The notes: generated from the sequence alone by a model not told the origin. Counted from the stretch's first letter, positions 10,808 through 23,262 are shown. The stretch: DNA of 64,000 bases from Flectonema sp. DT1601 (GCA_964019425.1 OZ025855.1:588559-652558), one strand, 5' to 3'. Numbers and translations are program-made.

Positions 10808-11906
10808 GTTGCAGTCACCAGGTGTATGAAAACTCATCTTAAAGGATTGCTTTAGCACTTCTTGACTGAGAATGAATGAAGTAGTTGTGATTTCACAACC
10901 AACGCCTGTTAATAGCAATTAACACCTCTATTGAAGGACTTCTGTTCTTCTTAAATGTGTGTTCAGTGAATGCTTGAAGAATGCAAATAAATAAATAAAC
11001 AAACAACCAAAATAAAAAAAACTTCCCTTTACACTGGGAGGTTAGGGAATCCTGTGAAGTTAGTTATTTCCCGTTTTTCGGTATATAGGTGAATGAAAGC
11101 ATAAGAGAAGAACATTTTTTATATATTTTTTTTTTTTTAATTTGTTTATGTATCTGGTAGAAGATTGGTTTAGGTAAAAAACCATTTCCCTTTTCACGCG
11201 TTTTCACCCACCCACTCCCTTTCCCCTCCCCGTTCCTCACTTGTGAAATTGTGTTTTATAAAAGGTAATATATATCCTTGTTTTCGGCACGTCTTTTTAT
11301 ATAATTTTTTTTTTTTTTTTTTTTTTCTTTGGTTCTTTGTTGTGGTTTTTTACATTTTTTTTTGGTATTTCTGTGAAAAAACTTTTGCATAATTTTTGGG
11401 GGGGAGTGAGTATGTTTTTTTTTCTTTTTTTTTTTTTTTTTTTTTTCTCTTGATAACACCAAAATGAAAAAAAATATTTAGTCATTGTAAGTGTTTGCGT
11501 CTTACTTCTATTCTTCTCCTTGTAGATAGCTTAAGCTGGTTTTGGACGTCACCGATGGAGTGATAGAAGCTTTATTTCAATGATCTAAAGTTGTTATTTT
11601 ATTTGTGTTTTTATTTATCCTACTTTTTTTTTTTTGATTTTTTCATTTATAGGCTTGCGGTCGCGGATTATTCCTTTGTTGGAGGTCGGCATTGGATCAG
11701 CGAGCTAGTTGTGTGACATTTATTCTTTCTGTTTATTTATTTCTTTCTTTTTTTTTTTTTGTTCTATGATAGTGGCCGTGTTGGCTCCCCTTACCTGGCG
11801 TACTCTTTGGAGGCGTCAGCACTAACCACTTCTTGCAGGTAAAATAAACACATAAACTACGATATCTGCCTTATAGATGTTGTCTTGTACTTAACTACTT
11901 TTTTCT

Positions 11907-11942
<36 letters not shown>

Positions 11943-12533
11943 CTTCTTGGCTGTACATTTTTGTGACTTAATTTTATGTGTGGAAGAAAGTAACTTTTTT
12001 GTGAAGCAAGAGAGAGGAGGGGAGGGGAAGAAAATTTAAAAAAAAAAAAAAAAAAAAAAGGAATTTGGCTATCTGTTTTTTATGGTTTTATTTGTTACTT
12101 TTTTTCCGCTGGAAAACAACGTTTCCATGCAGCTTTTTATCTTTCGGATTTCGTTGAAGGAAATTTTTCTTTTATAAAATAAAATGTTTTTATAGGTTAG
12201 ATTTTTTGAGTTCCTTGTCGGTCAAATTATCGGTGTTTATATCTTCTTTGGCTACGTTCTTTTTTGTTAAAAAAAAAAAAAAAAAAAAAAAACTTTTTTT
12301 TTTTTGAGGACCGTATCCCGAATGATGGGGCCCCCAGAGTCGCCTCATTTACTATCTACTGCGGGAAAACTTGGCCTCTTGTTCCACATCAGAAACAGAA
12401 AAAAAAAAAAAAAAAAAGAGAAAGGAGAAAAAAAAAAGAGATAGGGAGAAAAATAAAATCTTTTGGTGGCACATAATAAGCCCCTCAAGCAGTCTTTGGC
12501 TGATAGGTGGATGTTCGGTTTCTCCTGTTCTCT

Positions 12534-12570
<37 letters not shown>

Positions 12571-13009
12571 GCTGTTGCTAGGTGGTTTTCTTGCGAGTCA
12601 TCAGCAGCGTTCATTTGAACCTGACTACCTGGACTAAACACGTCGTTATAATTGTCTTATTCTTCCTTTTTTTGTTTTTTTTTTTTCAAATTTTCATACG
12701 CCCAAAGTCCAAAAAATTAAAAATAGTGGTATAGCGGCGTGCTGGTGTCAAAAAAAAAAAAAAAAAAAAAAAAAAAGGAAACCAACGAAAGTTGGCAACT
12801 ACGTTGTCATATTTATAATTAATCGAAGCAAACGTAAAGGTTTTATACTGGTGTATAAAATCAATAACGCAAGCGAACACTACGGCATGTGTAAATATCA
12901 CGGTGTTTGCAATTTCGAGGTCGAACGTCGACTATCCTTGGCAATACTTTTATATGTGGGATCTTTTTGTCCCCTTTTTTTTTTAATTGCGCTCAAACAA
13001 GTGTGTCAA

Positions 13010-13045
<36 letters not shown>

Positions 13046-13189
13046 ATTTTACGTTTACGAACGCAAACACGTGGTATTGGTGTTTGTCAGCAGTAAGGTG
13101 AAATAGCTTTATAGCCGATATTCTGTTTTTGAAGAGCTTGGCTTCCTGGACTGCAAATGAATAAAAAAAAAAAAAAAAAAAAAAAAGTA

Positions 13190-13740
13190 AGTCGGCCAAT
13201 GCTTTCCCTCTCCCTATCGTTGTACGAACTTAGCGTCTTCAGTGACGTGTTTTCCGCCTATCCTGCTTCCGCTTTTTCTGAATTCCTGCACCGACTACAG
13301 TCGGTTGTAATTAGCGAATAAAATAATTTGGGAGACTCCGAAGAGTCTTTCTTGGACTTGAATTAATTCCGCTTTTGAAATTTTGTATAGTTGCTGCTGC
13401 TAACTCTCTCAATACCTACTTACATAATCAACTGAGAAGCATTAATGTGATCAGAATGGTCTAGCGAAGGAACTGGTGTGAACCATTCCGTAATTAGTGC
13501 TCATCGATTACTGTGTGCGACTGGTGGTAGTTTTTAGATAACGTCTACGTGATCTATCCAATTATTGGAGTTGGACATTCCTGTTAGTCAGGCAGTGATA
13601 TATATTCAGTCTTCTACTTTTTTACTTTAATAGTGAATAATAGACTGAGAGTGAGCTGATTCTTATTAATCAGTAGCTGTGATGCTGTATTTCTACCCCC
13701 CGCGCACGGGGGGTTTATTCCCTTCTCTGCACTGTTTGCT
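13190..13740 (+). ncRNA. Candidate structured non-coding RNA island
   Basis: In the middle of the tract-rich spacer about 550 bases lack long A/T runs and contain a series of perfect or near-perfect hairpins: ACCGAC/GTCGGT at 13290-13305; AGACTC-CGAA-GAGTCT at 13333-13348; GAATGGT/ACCATTC at 13454-13488; CCTG/CAGG at 13580-13592; TCAGTCT/AGACTGA at 13606-13648; CTGATT/AATCAG at 13656-13673; and ACCCCCCG-CGCA-CGGGGGGT at 13695-13714. The sequence AATAATTTGGG at 13322-13332, sitting between two hairpins, resembles an Sm-binding site. No long ORF is open here. I do not recognise U1-U6, RNase P, SRP or 7SK signatures. The strand is a guess from the Sm-like motif. Confidence 0.35.
13695..13714. 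other. Perfect 8-bp GC hairpin with tetraloop
   Basis: ACCCCCCG, a CGCA loop, then CGGGGGGT make an 8-bp uninterrupted stem, by far the most GC-rich point of the surrounding region. TTTATT follows. It closes the hairpin-dense island. It could be the 3' end of a structured RNA or a processing or termination signal; this is inferred from base pairing only. Confidence 0.5.
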
Positions 13741-13938
13741 TACATTATTTTTATCTAAATCTTCATTTTAGTTTTATTTGGTTTTGCATGGTATATTACG
13801 TTTGGTTTTTAGTTCTACACTTCATGTTAGCCAGGAGGAAAAATAAATATACGAACCCATGTTGCATTGTTATCTTCTTTTTTTTTTTTTGCACATAACA
13901 AGTGTATACGAGCTTAATAAAGAAGGGGTTTTCGTGCA

Positions 13939-13978
<40 letters not shown>

Positions 13979-14314
13979 CCTTTTGCCTTTCAAAACACAA
14001 GTATATTCTTTTACTATTATTGTTTTTATGTTTTTGGGTAGTGTCTCTCGTTACTCTTTGACTAAGAGTATCGTCTGAGGTATTAATTCTAAATTCAAAT
14101 TTTCCGAATTTTTTCTTTTTTTGTTCAAACCATTCAATTGCTGCAGCTCTCTTCGATCATTGCGAATAGTTTATTGTGCCTATTTAGCCTTTTTGGTTTA
14201 TTGAACTACTGGAAAAGTTTAATGGTTCACGCAACCTTCACTTTTCACGTAGTCAGGTCTCAGCGATTGGTTTTAATGGCGTCACTGATATCCAATTTTC
14301 TTTTCTATTTTTCT

Positions 14315-14346
<32 letters not shown>

Positions 14347-14726
14347 CACCCTACAAAGTTTGCTCACCAGTGAACTCTACATTAGTAACAATCAGACAAG
14401 GTGGAAAGCTGGCAATTGCATTGTCGTGTTAAGGAATCCCTGCCAGCAGCCTAAGCTACGCTGCTTAGTAGTTCTAACGTGTTTGCCCGATACTCCGTAG
14501 TTTATACTGTATCAGCAATGTACAATAATAGACTTCTTTTTCTGTCGATCTGTCTCTTGCATTCGAGTATAAAATTTATTTTTAGGCCAAAGTTCTAGTT
14601 GAGGTACTGTTCATATTCTTTTTTTTTACGTTGCTTACCAACACGAATATAAAAAAAAAATACGAGGGATGGTGCCCCTCTCGCTGTTTTCAGATTTTTT
14701 TTAATCTTTTTTTTTTCCACTTTGTT

Positions 14727-14759
<33 letters not shown>

Positions 14760-16193
14760 TTCATTCAAGAATACTTTGAATGGGAAAGAAAAAAAAAAAA
14801 AAAAAAAAAAGTTAAGGAGAAAAAAAGAACAGCATCGTTACAGAAAAAATTGTTTTTTTCAGACCTTCCCAACAACTTTCGAATGTGGATAACAGTCTGG
14901 TATGAATCCATTGTACTCTACCGCAGGTATGTATGAAGTGGATTAGATAATTTTCAGTTTAGTACTGCTGTAAACAGGTTTCGAGAAAACCTGTTAAGTA
15001 AGTCGCGAAATTTCGCAAAAATTCTTTGAACCAAAATTAATACAAAACCTCTGTAGTCACAATGAGTATAGCAATCCTTCTTTTGCGATATATCCGAAAA
15101 CCTAAAATAATTAAACCAGTCATCAGGTACTAGTCGTTCTGCGTGCTCTAGTTTAATGGTCAATAATCGTTCTTACAGACTGGATCCAATTTCAACGTAA
15201 ATGGTAATTTACCTATGTCCCCTTTTCATTGCTTACTTGATCTTCATAGGCATCAATGTTTTTTTTTTTTTATCAAAACGTAGAACAGAGGGTTTCTTTT
15301 CTCTCTTCTGAACTGATATATATGGAACCCTTATCGTTGTTGTATTTTGGGAATTAGTCTGCGTCCCTTTTTTTTTTTTTTTTTTTTTTGACGAATTGTC
15401 GTTGTAAAACAGAAATCTTCTCAAAACAATTATCTCTCGGTATGATTTGGAGATCTTATTTTTTTTTTATTTATAATTGACTACATAAAAGTTTACAAAT
15501 AAGAAAGAAAGAAAAAAAAAAAAAAAAAAAAAACAGACCTAATTATTTATGCTACTTAAATGTTTAAGTTTTTAACCCAATTTGTGCTTCTCCGTGTGCA
15601 TTCAATTTATTTATTGCCTGCACCAAGTTAAAAAAAGAAATACCGCATAGGGCCTTATACAATATGGAAAAAAGAAATATATAAAAAAAAATAATAAATA
15701 TTTTTAAAGCTTTTTTTTTTTTTTTTTTTCCATACACAAAATTGTTATTATTAGTTATTCATGCTGTACTTGTTACTAATTTTCTTTTTTTAAAAATACT
15801 GTTTTGTTGTGTTATTACAAGTATTAAGGAGGAGCGGTACCAGCTCGACGGAAATCAAATTATCGTTTTTTATGTTCTTTAATGCAATACAGCCCCTTGA
15901 AGCTTTGAATTCTTGTTTCGAATAGTTTTGCGGTAGCAATTTGTCTTCTGCACCCGATGGTTTTATTTTTTTGGTTTTATTTTTTTATTAGTTGGTGCTA
16001 TGCATTCTGACTGCTGAAGGAGAACCATATTTGTTTGGTCAAAATGGTCTTACCGATTGTAGTGGAAAAGAACAATTGTACATCTAAACAATCCCTATTC
16101 CTTTTTTTCGTCTTTCCCCTCTTTGAAAGCTTTCGTTTTTTTTTCCTTTCCCCCTACCGCTTTGGGTGGATACCGAAGAAAGTAGAAAGAAGG

Positions 16194-16224
<31 letters not shown>

Positions 16225-16491
16225 AAAGAACGAATTGAATTGTGTTTGACCTGTTTTTTTTTTCTTTTTTTTTTTCTTTTTCCCTTCTTCTTCTGATGTG
16301 ATAGAAAAATAATATTGCAAAAAAAAAAAAAAAAACAAATGTTCCTTCTGCCTTACTTTACAATACTAACAGGAAAACAAAACGATAAATGAAGTAGGGT
16401 AGTTAGTTAGTTAAATGAACTACGCAGTTCATAGTTGCATAATCATCTTAGTTTCTCCTTTCAGGTAATCACATACACAGCCCACTACACT

Positions 16492-17678
16492 ATGGCTGAG
16501 CAAACCGATGTTATGAAGGTATGTGTTGTAATTTGTTTTTATATTAAAATGTTGGAAATCCGAGGACAAAAAAAATAATAATAATAAAATAGAAAACCCT
16601 CAACAAACTCTTTGACGAGTACATCTTAGCTCACAATGAGAAGGAGAAGATTGACGAGTTGAAGGAGAGAGCTGGAGCTCTTTTTGACAGTATGTAACAC
16701 TTTGTGTATTCCTGTAAGATTAAACAGTGATTTAAAAAAAAAAAAAAAAAAAAAACAGCCCTCGAAAAGGAGGACAAGATCACCCTGTACAAATACCTTC
16801 CAAATCAACTTATCCGTCAGAAGTCTATCGAGTGCCTTCAAATTGAGAAGGACACTGACGGTAACGCCATCGCAAAGATGCTCAGCAAGGAAGAAGTAGA
16901 CATGGGATCGATTAACGACACCAGAAGAGCACTTCACTTAATATACGAATGTCTTAGAGCTGGTGATGCTGAAGAAGGAATGCAGCCATTAGTTGCTCTA
17001 CTAAAGACTTACGACAGTGATGAATCAGCTACTCCAGGTATCGACACCGAAAAGCTTGCCTCAGCTGCTGTATTGAACCACTTCACATACGGAATGAAGC
17101 TCGGACAGAACCCAGCCTCATGGCAATTCGACTCTATTTGTGGACTAAAGGCGGTTCGCAACTTGCAGACCAGCCGCGAAGAAGAATTCCGTCTTCTCTA
17201 CACTCTGCTGTACAATATCTTCGCAGCAGGTAAGTGCAGTGAATACATGAGCTTCTACGCTCAGAACAAACAACTTATTGAGAAGAAATGGGGACTTGAA
17301 AATGATACTCTAACAAGCAAAGTTAGAACCTTGTCGCTCTGCACACTTTGCTCAGAGGCTGGTCAGAGTGTTTCATACACAGCAATTTCTAAGTCGCTTT
17401 GCATCACAGCTGATGAAGTTGAGATGTACGTTATTGAAGCAATGAGTCTTGGACTTTTAAACGCAAAGATCGACAGTATGTCGCAACAGATTTCAGTTAA
17501 GTCCGTACATCACCCACTCCTTGAAACCGCTCATTGGGGTGTCCTCAGAGATAAGCTTCTATCATGGTACACAGCTGTTGGAACTTTAATCACTACTTTT
17601 GATGAAGTTCGTGTTCAGCAGGTAAAAGAAGACCGCGAACAAGATCGTATCGAAGCTAACGCCGGCCGTCACCGTTAA
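16492..17678 (+). CDS. EIF3M: Translation initiation factor eIF3 subunit m (PCI domain)
   Basis: Three exons: 16492-16518, 16593-16689 and 16759-17678. The introns are 74 and 69 bases, starting GTATGTGT and GTATGTAA and ending AAATAG and AAACAG. The join gives 347 residues starting MAEQTDVMK. Similarity to eIF3m is collinear: YMSFYAQNKQLIEKKWGLEN matches the YVKFYQNNKDFIDSLGL region, and ITADEVEMYVIEAMSLGLLN matches the winged-helix part of the PCI domain (IGADDVEAFVIDAV). The length is near that of the human protein (374). eIF3m is a scaffold subunit of the eIF3 complex on the 40S ribosome. The exons have balanced, C-ending codons, as expected for a highly expressed gene. Trypanosomatids are reported to lack eIF3m, so its presence argues against that group. 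Confidence 0.9.
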
Positions 17679-17818
17679 AATCAGCACCTTATATCACGTT
17701 GGTATATAAGTTTGCTTTTATAGTTCCTTGTCACTGGAATCAATCTTATCAGTAATAGTGTTCTTTATTTTATTTTATTTTTTACTTTTTGCTTTCTATA
17801 GTTTTTCCCTCTTTTTCC

Positions 17819-17851
<33 letters not shown>

Positions 17852-18206
17852 CTGAGAATTTTCTTTTTTTCTTTTTTGCCTTTATCAAACGACGTGTTGC
17901 GGATAGGAATTAAAAAAAAAAAGGTGAAAGGAAAAAAAAAAAAAAAAAAAAAGAATAACCACATCATATTTCAGCCCAAAATAGTTGTACGTTGTAGCAA
18001 CACACAAGAGATACCTCCCTGAATAGCGTAGTAGGGTCTCGTTCCCTCCCATTAGTGTTGTTGTTACTGCTGTTAGTTTTTTGTGAGGGCGTTCGATTGC
18101 GCTATTAGAAAGCACATTTTCATTTTAAAAAATAAAAAAACCTAATTTTCTCTATAAAAAGGTAGCTAAGATATGAAAGGTGTCTAATATGAGTTAACAA
18201 CGTACC
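17679..18206. other. Intergenic spacer with T and A tracts
   Basis: The spacer follows the eIF3m stop. A T tract at about 17823-17850 and an A tract at about 17932-17952 flank an otherwise unremarkable sequence. No gene is seen. Confidence 0.6.
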
Positions 18207-21182
18207 ATGTCCCTCCTACTCCCAGAGTTATTCTTCCGAGGTGAGAGATGCTTTCTAAAACAAGCAACCCCCGAAGTAATGGCTCGGCTAGAAGCAGAGC
18301 GAGGACAAGCTTCTGAAAGGGACTTATCATTACAAAAAATGATGCAACTAGCGGGTATCAAACCTTCAGGTAAAATACCACTAACAACTTACAGCTATAA
18401 AAACATAAGTCACGAAGCTTCCCTCATAGAAAGAGATCGAGTGGATATCGGTAAGAAGAAGAAAAAGAAAAAGAATTCCAAGCCGACTATCGACGCAATG
18501 GCCGCCTCAACAGGGATATTCCCGTCGATTTTTAAACGACAGCCCGAAGTGGATCCAAAATTAAAAAAACCTCACCCGCCGGATCCGAACCTCAGACTAC
18601 CAGAAAGACAATTCGTAAGAAATGCACTACAGAACAGAGAGTTTGTGGAGAAAATCCGCCTCAGCAAGAAGAGTAAATTACTCTTTGAGTCAGAGCAATT
18701 TCAATACTGGTCACTCGATATCTTTCAGGACGAAGTAAGGAGCCGATTAGAAATAGAACTTCAGATGTCCTTAGAAGTAGTTCACATCCCTGAACCACCA
18801 CCTCTGAAGTCTCCACTCTGTGGTAGCAACACATATGATGCTGTTGTTGAAAGGGTAATGGAGAAGTGTAATATTCCAGATCATCGAGTAGCTAAAATAA
18901 TAATCAACGAGACCATTGAAGGACTATTTCTGGCTTCCCCACAACACGGTCCGAAGTCGAGTCCTTCAACAAGCGCACATTTGCTGGAGTGGACTGTTGC
19001 AGTTGACGAAAATGAAAAAAGTCAGCCCTGCGAGACGCAGCAATACAGTGATATTTCATCGTTGTCTCCATCGATCCCGGCTGAAGATGCGGCAAGTTCG
19101 ATACCCGAAGCGCAGCAATCGTGTGATGAGGATGAGGATGATTCATCTGACTATGACACTGACTCTAGCGAGGAGTTCGAGGTACCTGAAGACGATGATG
19201 AAAAACTTCCCCCGCCGCCGTTGCGAAAATCACTCGCCAACACGATGCTTAACAGCGAACTTCATGAACGATGGCAAACAGAAATATCTGAGAGAATGGA
19301 GAGAGAAAACATGGTCAGCTTAAACACTTCTCAAAAGGTGTATGAAAACACCGACGATTGAATGATTGTTACCGCGCTCTCTCTATTATTTTTTCACCTT
19401 CTCACGTGCGACTTCTGTCGCAACATCAGTGCTTTGCTTATGGAAGTTGAGTTTTTTTATGTGTTCATTTACACGGAATTACTCTCCCTTAATGAGATCT
19501 ATATTCTTATTATATATTTTCTATTCAGGTTCACACATGCAGCTATGCAGTGGATCCAACGAAGAGCTTTCTTCTCGGGTGCTGAGGAAGCTCTTAAAAA
19601 TTTAAAAAAGAGAGGTGCTCATCCGGATGTCTTCAGAGGGAAGTATCCAACAGAAAGTTTAACAAATGAAAAGAACTTACCGATGTTGGAGGAATTCATA
19701 AGAACTTATGGAAAAGTGAATGAAGACAAGGAAAATGTTATTAAAATTTACGTTCGGGGTGATGATGAAAAACCAACCCTCTGTGAACTTACTCTCTCAC
19801 ACAAATGGCCAAAGAGAAAAATTATGACTGCGCTTGGAACGTTGTTACAGTTAGAGAAACGGGACTCAACTACGGGTGAGGTTACAACACATAATTTGAT
19901 TGAACCGCAACTCGAAACAACTTTAGACATCTACCTGAGGGTTCATATCAAACAGGCTGCAAAGCAACAGCGAAAACGTGAAAAACTTCGAATAACGATC
20001 TTCAAAAACATCAACAACATCAAAACCCTCTATCGAATTAAATTAACAACAGATACCATCTATGAAACTACAGAAGACTTTCTTAGTAATGTTCTTTTTA
20101 TTGAACGTTTGTGCGCTCAAAATATGAAGATGAGGGAATGTCATATCCATGTCGCATCCGCTACAGGCTCAAAACATAAAATAGGGTACGTTGGTGACCA
20201 TGTGAATGATTTAGGCACACTTGTGTTGTCAATAGACCACAAGACGCTACCAGAAATAAGACAAACGTGGAGACAGGAATGGAAACACATATCAAACTGT
20301 ATTGATTGGGCGCGTTTAACCAGAGCTTACAACAAAAAAATTAGTGAACTTGACTTGTTTTGGAAAGGAATGAATGCTGCGTGTCAAAAAGTAGCGACTT
20401 CAAGGCAGATTGCTAGTCTTAGTTGCAGACATGTAGGTCCTGTGTTGCCTGGATTCGTGACTCCTTTGAAATTAAAAAAGTTTAAGAAAGCCACAAACAT
20501 AAACTACACTGGACATGACTTCGTTAGTTTTGTCGGTCGTGTTTTGAAGTCATCGATTCAAACTTCTCTGAGTTCTGGAGACAATAAATCACTCGCCCAT
20601 CCACGTCGGGAGTTTGCTGCTCTTGTTAATGCCGCAACGAGAATCGAACTGGCTCCTCTAGAATTGGTATTCCCTCCGAATATTGATGAAAATTTAGAAT
20701 CTGGGTCAAGTCCTTTATTTGGTCTCCCGATAGAAGAAGAAGCAAGTCTGCAATGTAAAATAGTACACACTGGAGCTCTTGTTATTGGAGTGAAACTTTC
20801 TGATATAGAGGAAGCACCTGATAGATTCGATACTGCGATCAATCGTTTTGCGGTAACATCTGCCGTGACTGCTTCCCTGTGGAATGATATTCTTGTTAAG
20901 ACTGATGCCCTTTCTAAGAAATATATTCTTAATATTAAGCCATCTCCTACTTGGTGTTCAATACCTCTTCTTACATTACTGGATCAGTATTCCACTGCTG
21001 TTGATAATGTAACGTCTTCAGTTGGGATACTTACTGCTATTGGACTTTACAACTTTGAAATTCACATATCAGATGAGTATAACTATGATGAAGTAACTGG
21101 TGTTATCACTGTACCTTGGGACTTTACAATGGGTGAGCAGAAGATGACTATCACTTCTGCTTCTAAGGCAATCCGATCATAA
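18207..21182 (+). CDS. Conserved-looking 928-residue protein of unknown function
   Basis: I join 18207-19339 to 19529-21182 across a 189-base intron (GTATGAAA ... TTTTCTATTCAG). The join is in frame (GT|G gives Val) and links two long ORFs that otherwise end or begin in non-coding-like sequence. The donor matches other donors here (GTATGT, GTATGAAC). The alternative is two genes, the second starting at Met 19545. Residues 1-290 contain a poly-Lys patch (near residue 83) and an FxRNALQNREFVEKIRLSKK segment; residues 300-360 are acidic and disordered. The second exon is basic and helical (e.g. AAKQQRKREKLRITIFKNIN), followed by a mixed alpha/beta part ending GEQKMTITSASKAIRS. No signal peptide or membrane segment is present. 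I recognise no family. Confidence 0.65.
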
Positions 21183-21297
21183 TTTTGTTCTCTTCGGAGG
21201 TCGAATATCATTTCCGATGATAGATTTATTTTATTATTTAATTTGTAATTGCAACTGTTTATATAAAGTTTTCATAACAACAGATTACAACCACCAA

Positions 21298-23262
21298 ATG
21301 CATCATCGAGTAGTGTGCCTCGTGGCATTCCTCAGCGCCACGGCTTACGGATTGTCGCCCGACCCGCTCTTCTCTCGGGATCTCATCTTCTTTCAGGACA
21401 GAAGCAACGATGCAAAGCACCCCGATTCTGATCGAGTGATTGGTTGGATGTCGCAGTCTGGGAACAACTGGCTTGGAGACCAGCTGCGGGCGGACTTGTC
21501 GTTCCACGTGTTCGAAGCGAATTGCACGACCGAGTACAGGGAGTTCGTGAGGTCTGGTAATTTCTACAACGGAGAATGTGACTTCTTGAAGATGCCGGTT
21601 CCTCCGTTTGGAGCGGTCGAGGGAGAAGATGGATACCAGTGCACGGGCGGGGGAGACTGCCACCTTTTGGTAGTCGACCGGGAGAGGAATCTTTTGTTCG
21701 AGCAATGGAAGACCGACATCGTGGGGGGAGGAGCGGAAGACAGTCCGTTCAACGGAGGATGCGCCACTGGTTGGGACCTGACGAAGGACTACGGATGGAA
21801 CACGGTGAGGGGATACGACTACGCGAGGCCGGGTCGTGGAATCGACTGCACCTCTGCGGATGCAGGTGGCCTTCCCATCACTCCTCTCCTGTTCACACCT
21901 GAGGAACTTGATGCTGGGATCATCAGACACGCTTTGAGATACGTGCTTCCGAACAGGAACATTAGGAGAAGGAAGTTCGTCTTTCCAATCACACACGGAA
22001 CATCAACATCGGGTCCTGCGGATGCTCCTCCTTACGGTGCGCAGCTTCGTCTGAAGCCGACAGCCGACCTGATGGCAGCACACCAGTCTCGTGACTTTGA
22101 CGCGTTGTCCAAGGGAGCAAAGGTGATCATCACTGCCCTGCAGACGTACGGGATGTTTTTGACTGATGGAGGTAGGATTCCATTGTTGGGAGTGAGCGAC
22201 AGGTACTCGAGCATCAAGTACTGTGACCACGACAGGTTCATGTACTGTGACGAAGATCCAGACAGGTTGTTCCACTCACACGATTTGAAGTTTCTAGGGG
22301 CGCAGGATTTTGAGATGTTGGACAACGGGGGAGTCGAGAGAGATGTTGGGGGTCAGGGATGCACTCTCCTGGATCCTTGGGTGGAACCAGCTGCGCCGAC
22401 TTGTGTGACCGATTCTCCGAACTCGATGACCACAGCAGTACCAACTGCGACCCCGACCGCAGTTCCGACAGCGATTCCTACTGCAGTTCCTACTCCTCCG
22501 ACGCTGATTCCAACGGGATTGCCAGTTACCACAAAACCGACGGCCCCTCCAACTCTGGTTCCTACTGCGGTTCCCACAAGTCCTCTGACGCTGATTCCAA
22601 CGGGATTACCAGTTACCACAAAACCGACGGCCCCGCCAACTACGATTCCTACTGCAGTTCCTATTCCTCCGACGTTGATTCCAACGGGATTGCCAGTTAC
22701 CACAAAACCGACGGCCCCTCCAACTGCGGTTCCTACTGCGGTTCCCGCAAGTCCTCTGACGCTGATTCCAACGGGATTTCCAGTTTCTGCAGAGCCTACA
22801 TTAGCCCCAACTAGTGTCCCGATGATGGTATCAACAAGAGCGCCGACAGCAGTTCCAACGGTTACTCCTACTGATGTGCCTACTAGAGTGCCGTCAGCTA
22901 CGCCTACGGCGGTACCAACTGCAGTGCCCACAGTTCCGACTGGAACACCGACGAATATTTCTACCTGGTCACCTACTGCAGTTCCAACGACATCCAGCGA
23001 GAGTAGCGAAGGCAGCAGTCAGAGTCAGAGTAGCAGCGAAGGCAGCAGTCAAAGCGCTAGTGATGGGAGCGGTGATGATGGGTTGGCTTTGTGGATTTAT
23101 CTGCTGATGGTGTTTGCGGGTTTGGGAGTTTTGGGTGCTGCTATTGCGGCGTATGTGATTAAGGTGAAGGGTGTTGCGGCGAAATTCTTTGGTAACAGCA
23201 ACACAGAGGGGAAATCTCTGCTGCAAGAATTGCCTGAGAAGCAAACTGAGGTTGAAGTCTGA
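21298..23262 (+). CDS. Stalked type-I surface protein, bacterial-like ectodomain, copy 1
   Basis: A 654-residue protein. It starts at 21298 (MHHRVVCLVAFLSATAYG), a good signal peptide placed 15 bases after the acceptor AACAACAG; the upstream in-frame Met would spoil it. Residues 20-375 form a cysteine-containing ectodomain with the blocks LPITPLLFTPEELDAGIIRH and ALRYVLPNRNIRRRKFVFPI, then a THGTSTSGPADAPPYGAQLR block and a LQTYGMFLTDGGRIPLLGVS block. From memory these recur in uncharacterised bacterial secreted proteins, for example of myxobacteria. Residues 377-585 are a Pro/Thr stalk of PTAVPT-type repeats; then comes a Ser-rich stretch, a membrane helix (about 595-621) and a short basic-acidic tail. 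The ectodomain DNA is clearly GC-richer than its neighbours, which suggests transfer. Ligand or activity is unknown. Confidence 0.85.
   Translation: MHHRVVCLVAFLSATAYGLSPDPLFSRDLIFFQDRSNDAKHPDSDRVIGWMSQSGNNWLGDQLRADLSFHVFEANCTTEYREFVRSGNFYNGECDFLKMPVPPFGAVEGEDGYQCTGGGDCHLLVVDRERNLLFEQWKTDIVGGGAEDSPFNGGCATGWDLTKDYGWNTVRGYDYARPGRGIDCTSADAGGLPITPLLFTPEELDAGIIRHALRYVLPNRNIRRRKFVFPITHGTSTSGPADAPPYGAQLRLKPTADLMAAHQSRDFDALSKGAKVIITALQTYGMFLTDGGRIPLLGVSDRYSSIKYCDHDRFMYCDEDPDRLFHSHDLKFLGAQDFEMLDNGGVERDVGGQGCTLLDPWVEPAAPTCVTDSPNSMTTAVPTATPTAVPTAIPTAVPTPPTLIPTGLPVTTKPTAPPTLVPTAVPTSPLTLIPTGLPVTTKPTAPPTTIPTAVPIPPTLIPTGLPVTTKPTAPPTAVPTAVPASPLTLIPTGFPVSAEPTLAPTSVPMMVSTRAPTAVPTVTPTDVPTRVPSATPTAVPTAVPTVPTGTPTNISTWSPTAVPTTSSESSEGSSQSQSSSEGSSQSASDGSGDDGLALWIYLLMVFAGLGVLGAAIAAYVIKVKGVAAKFFGNSNTEGKSLLQELPEKQTEVEV

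Larger units (their letters stand above)
10808..16491. other. 5.7-kb gene-free region rich in homopolymer tracts
   Basis: No coding signal is visible on either strand. The stretch carries more than twenty A or T runs of about 15-35 bases, for example T near 11911-11941, A near 12038-12059, A then T near 12270-12305, T near 12537-12569, A near 13012-13043, T near 13945-13978 and A near 16194-16223. Apparent ORFs here are poly-Lys or poly-Phe translations of these tracts. A hairpin-dense, tract-free island sits at about 13190-13740 and is listed separately. The end joins the eIF3m leader, which has a pyrimidine-rich acceptor TTTCTCCTTTCAG at about 16464. Confidence 0.7.

Noticed and set aside
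13695-13714. Bacterial-type intrinsic terminator
   Set aside because: The GC hairpin is followed by few T residues and the surrounding genome is eukaryotic.
11256-16338. Poly-Lys and poly-Phe ORFs
   Set aside because: They are translations of A/T tracts with no other sequence character.
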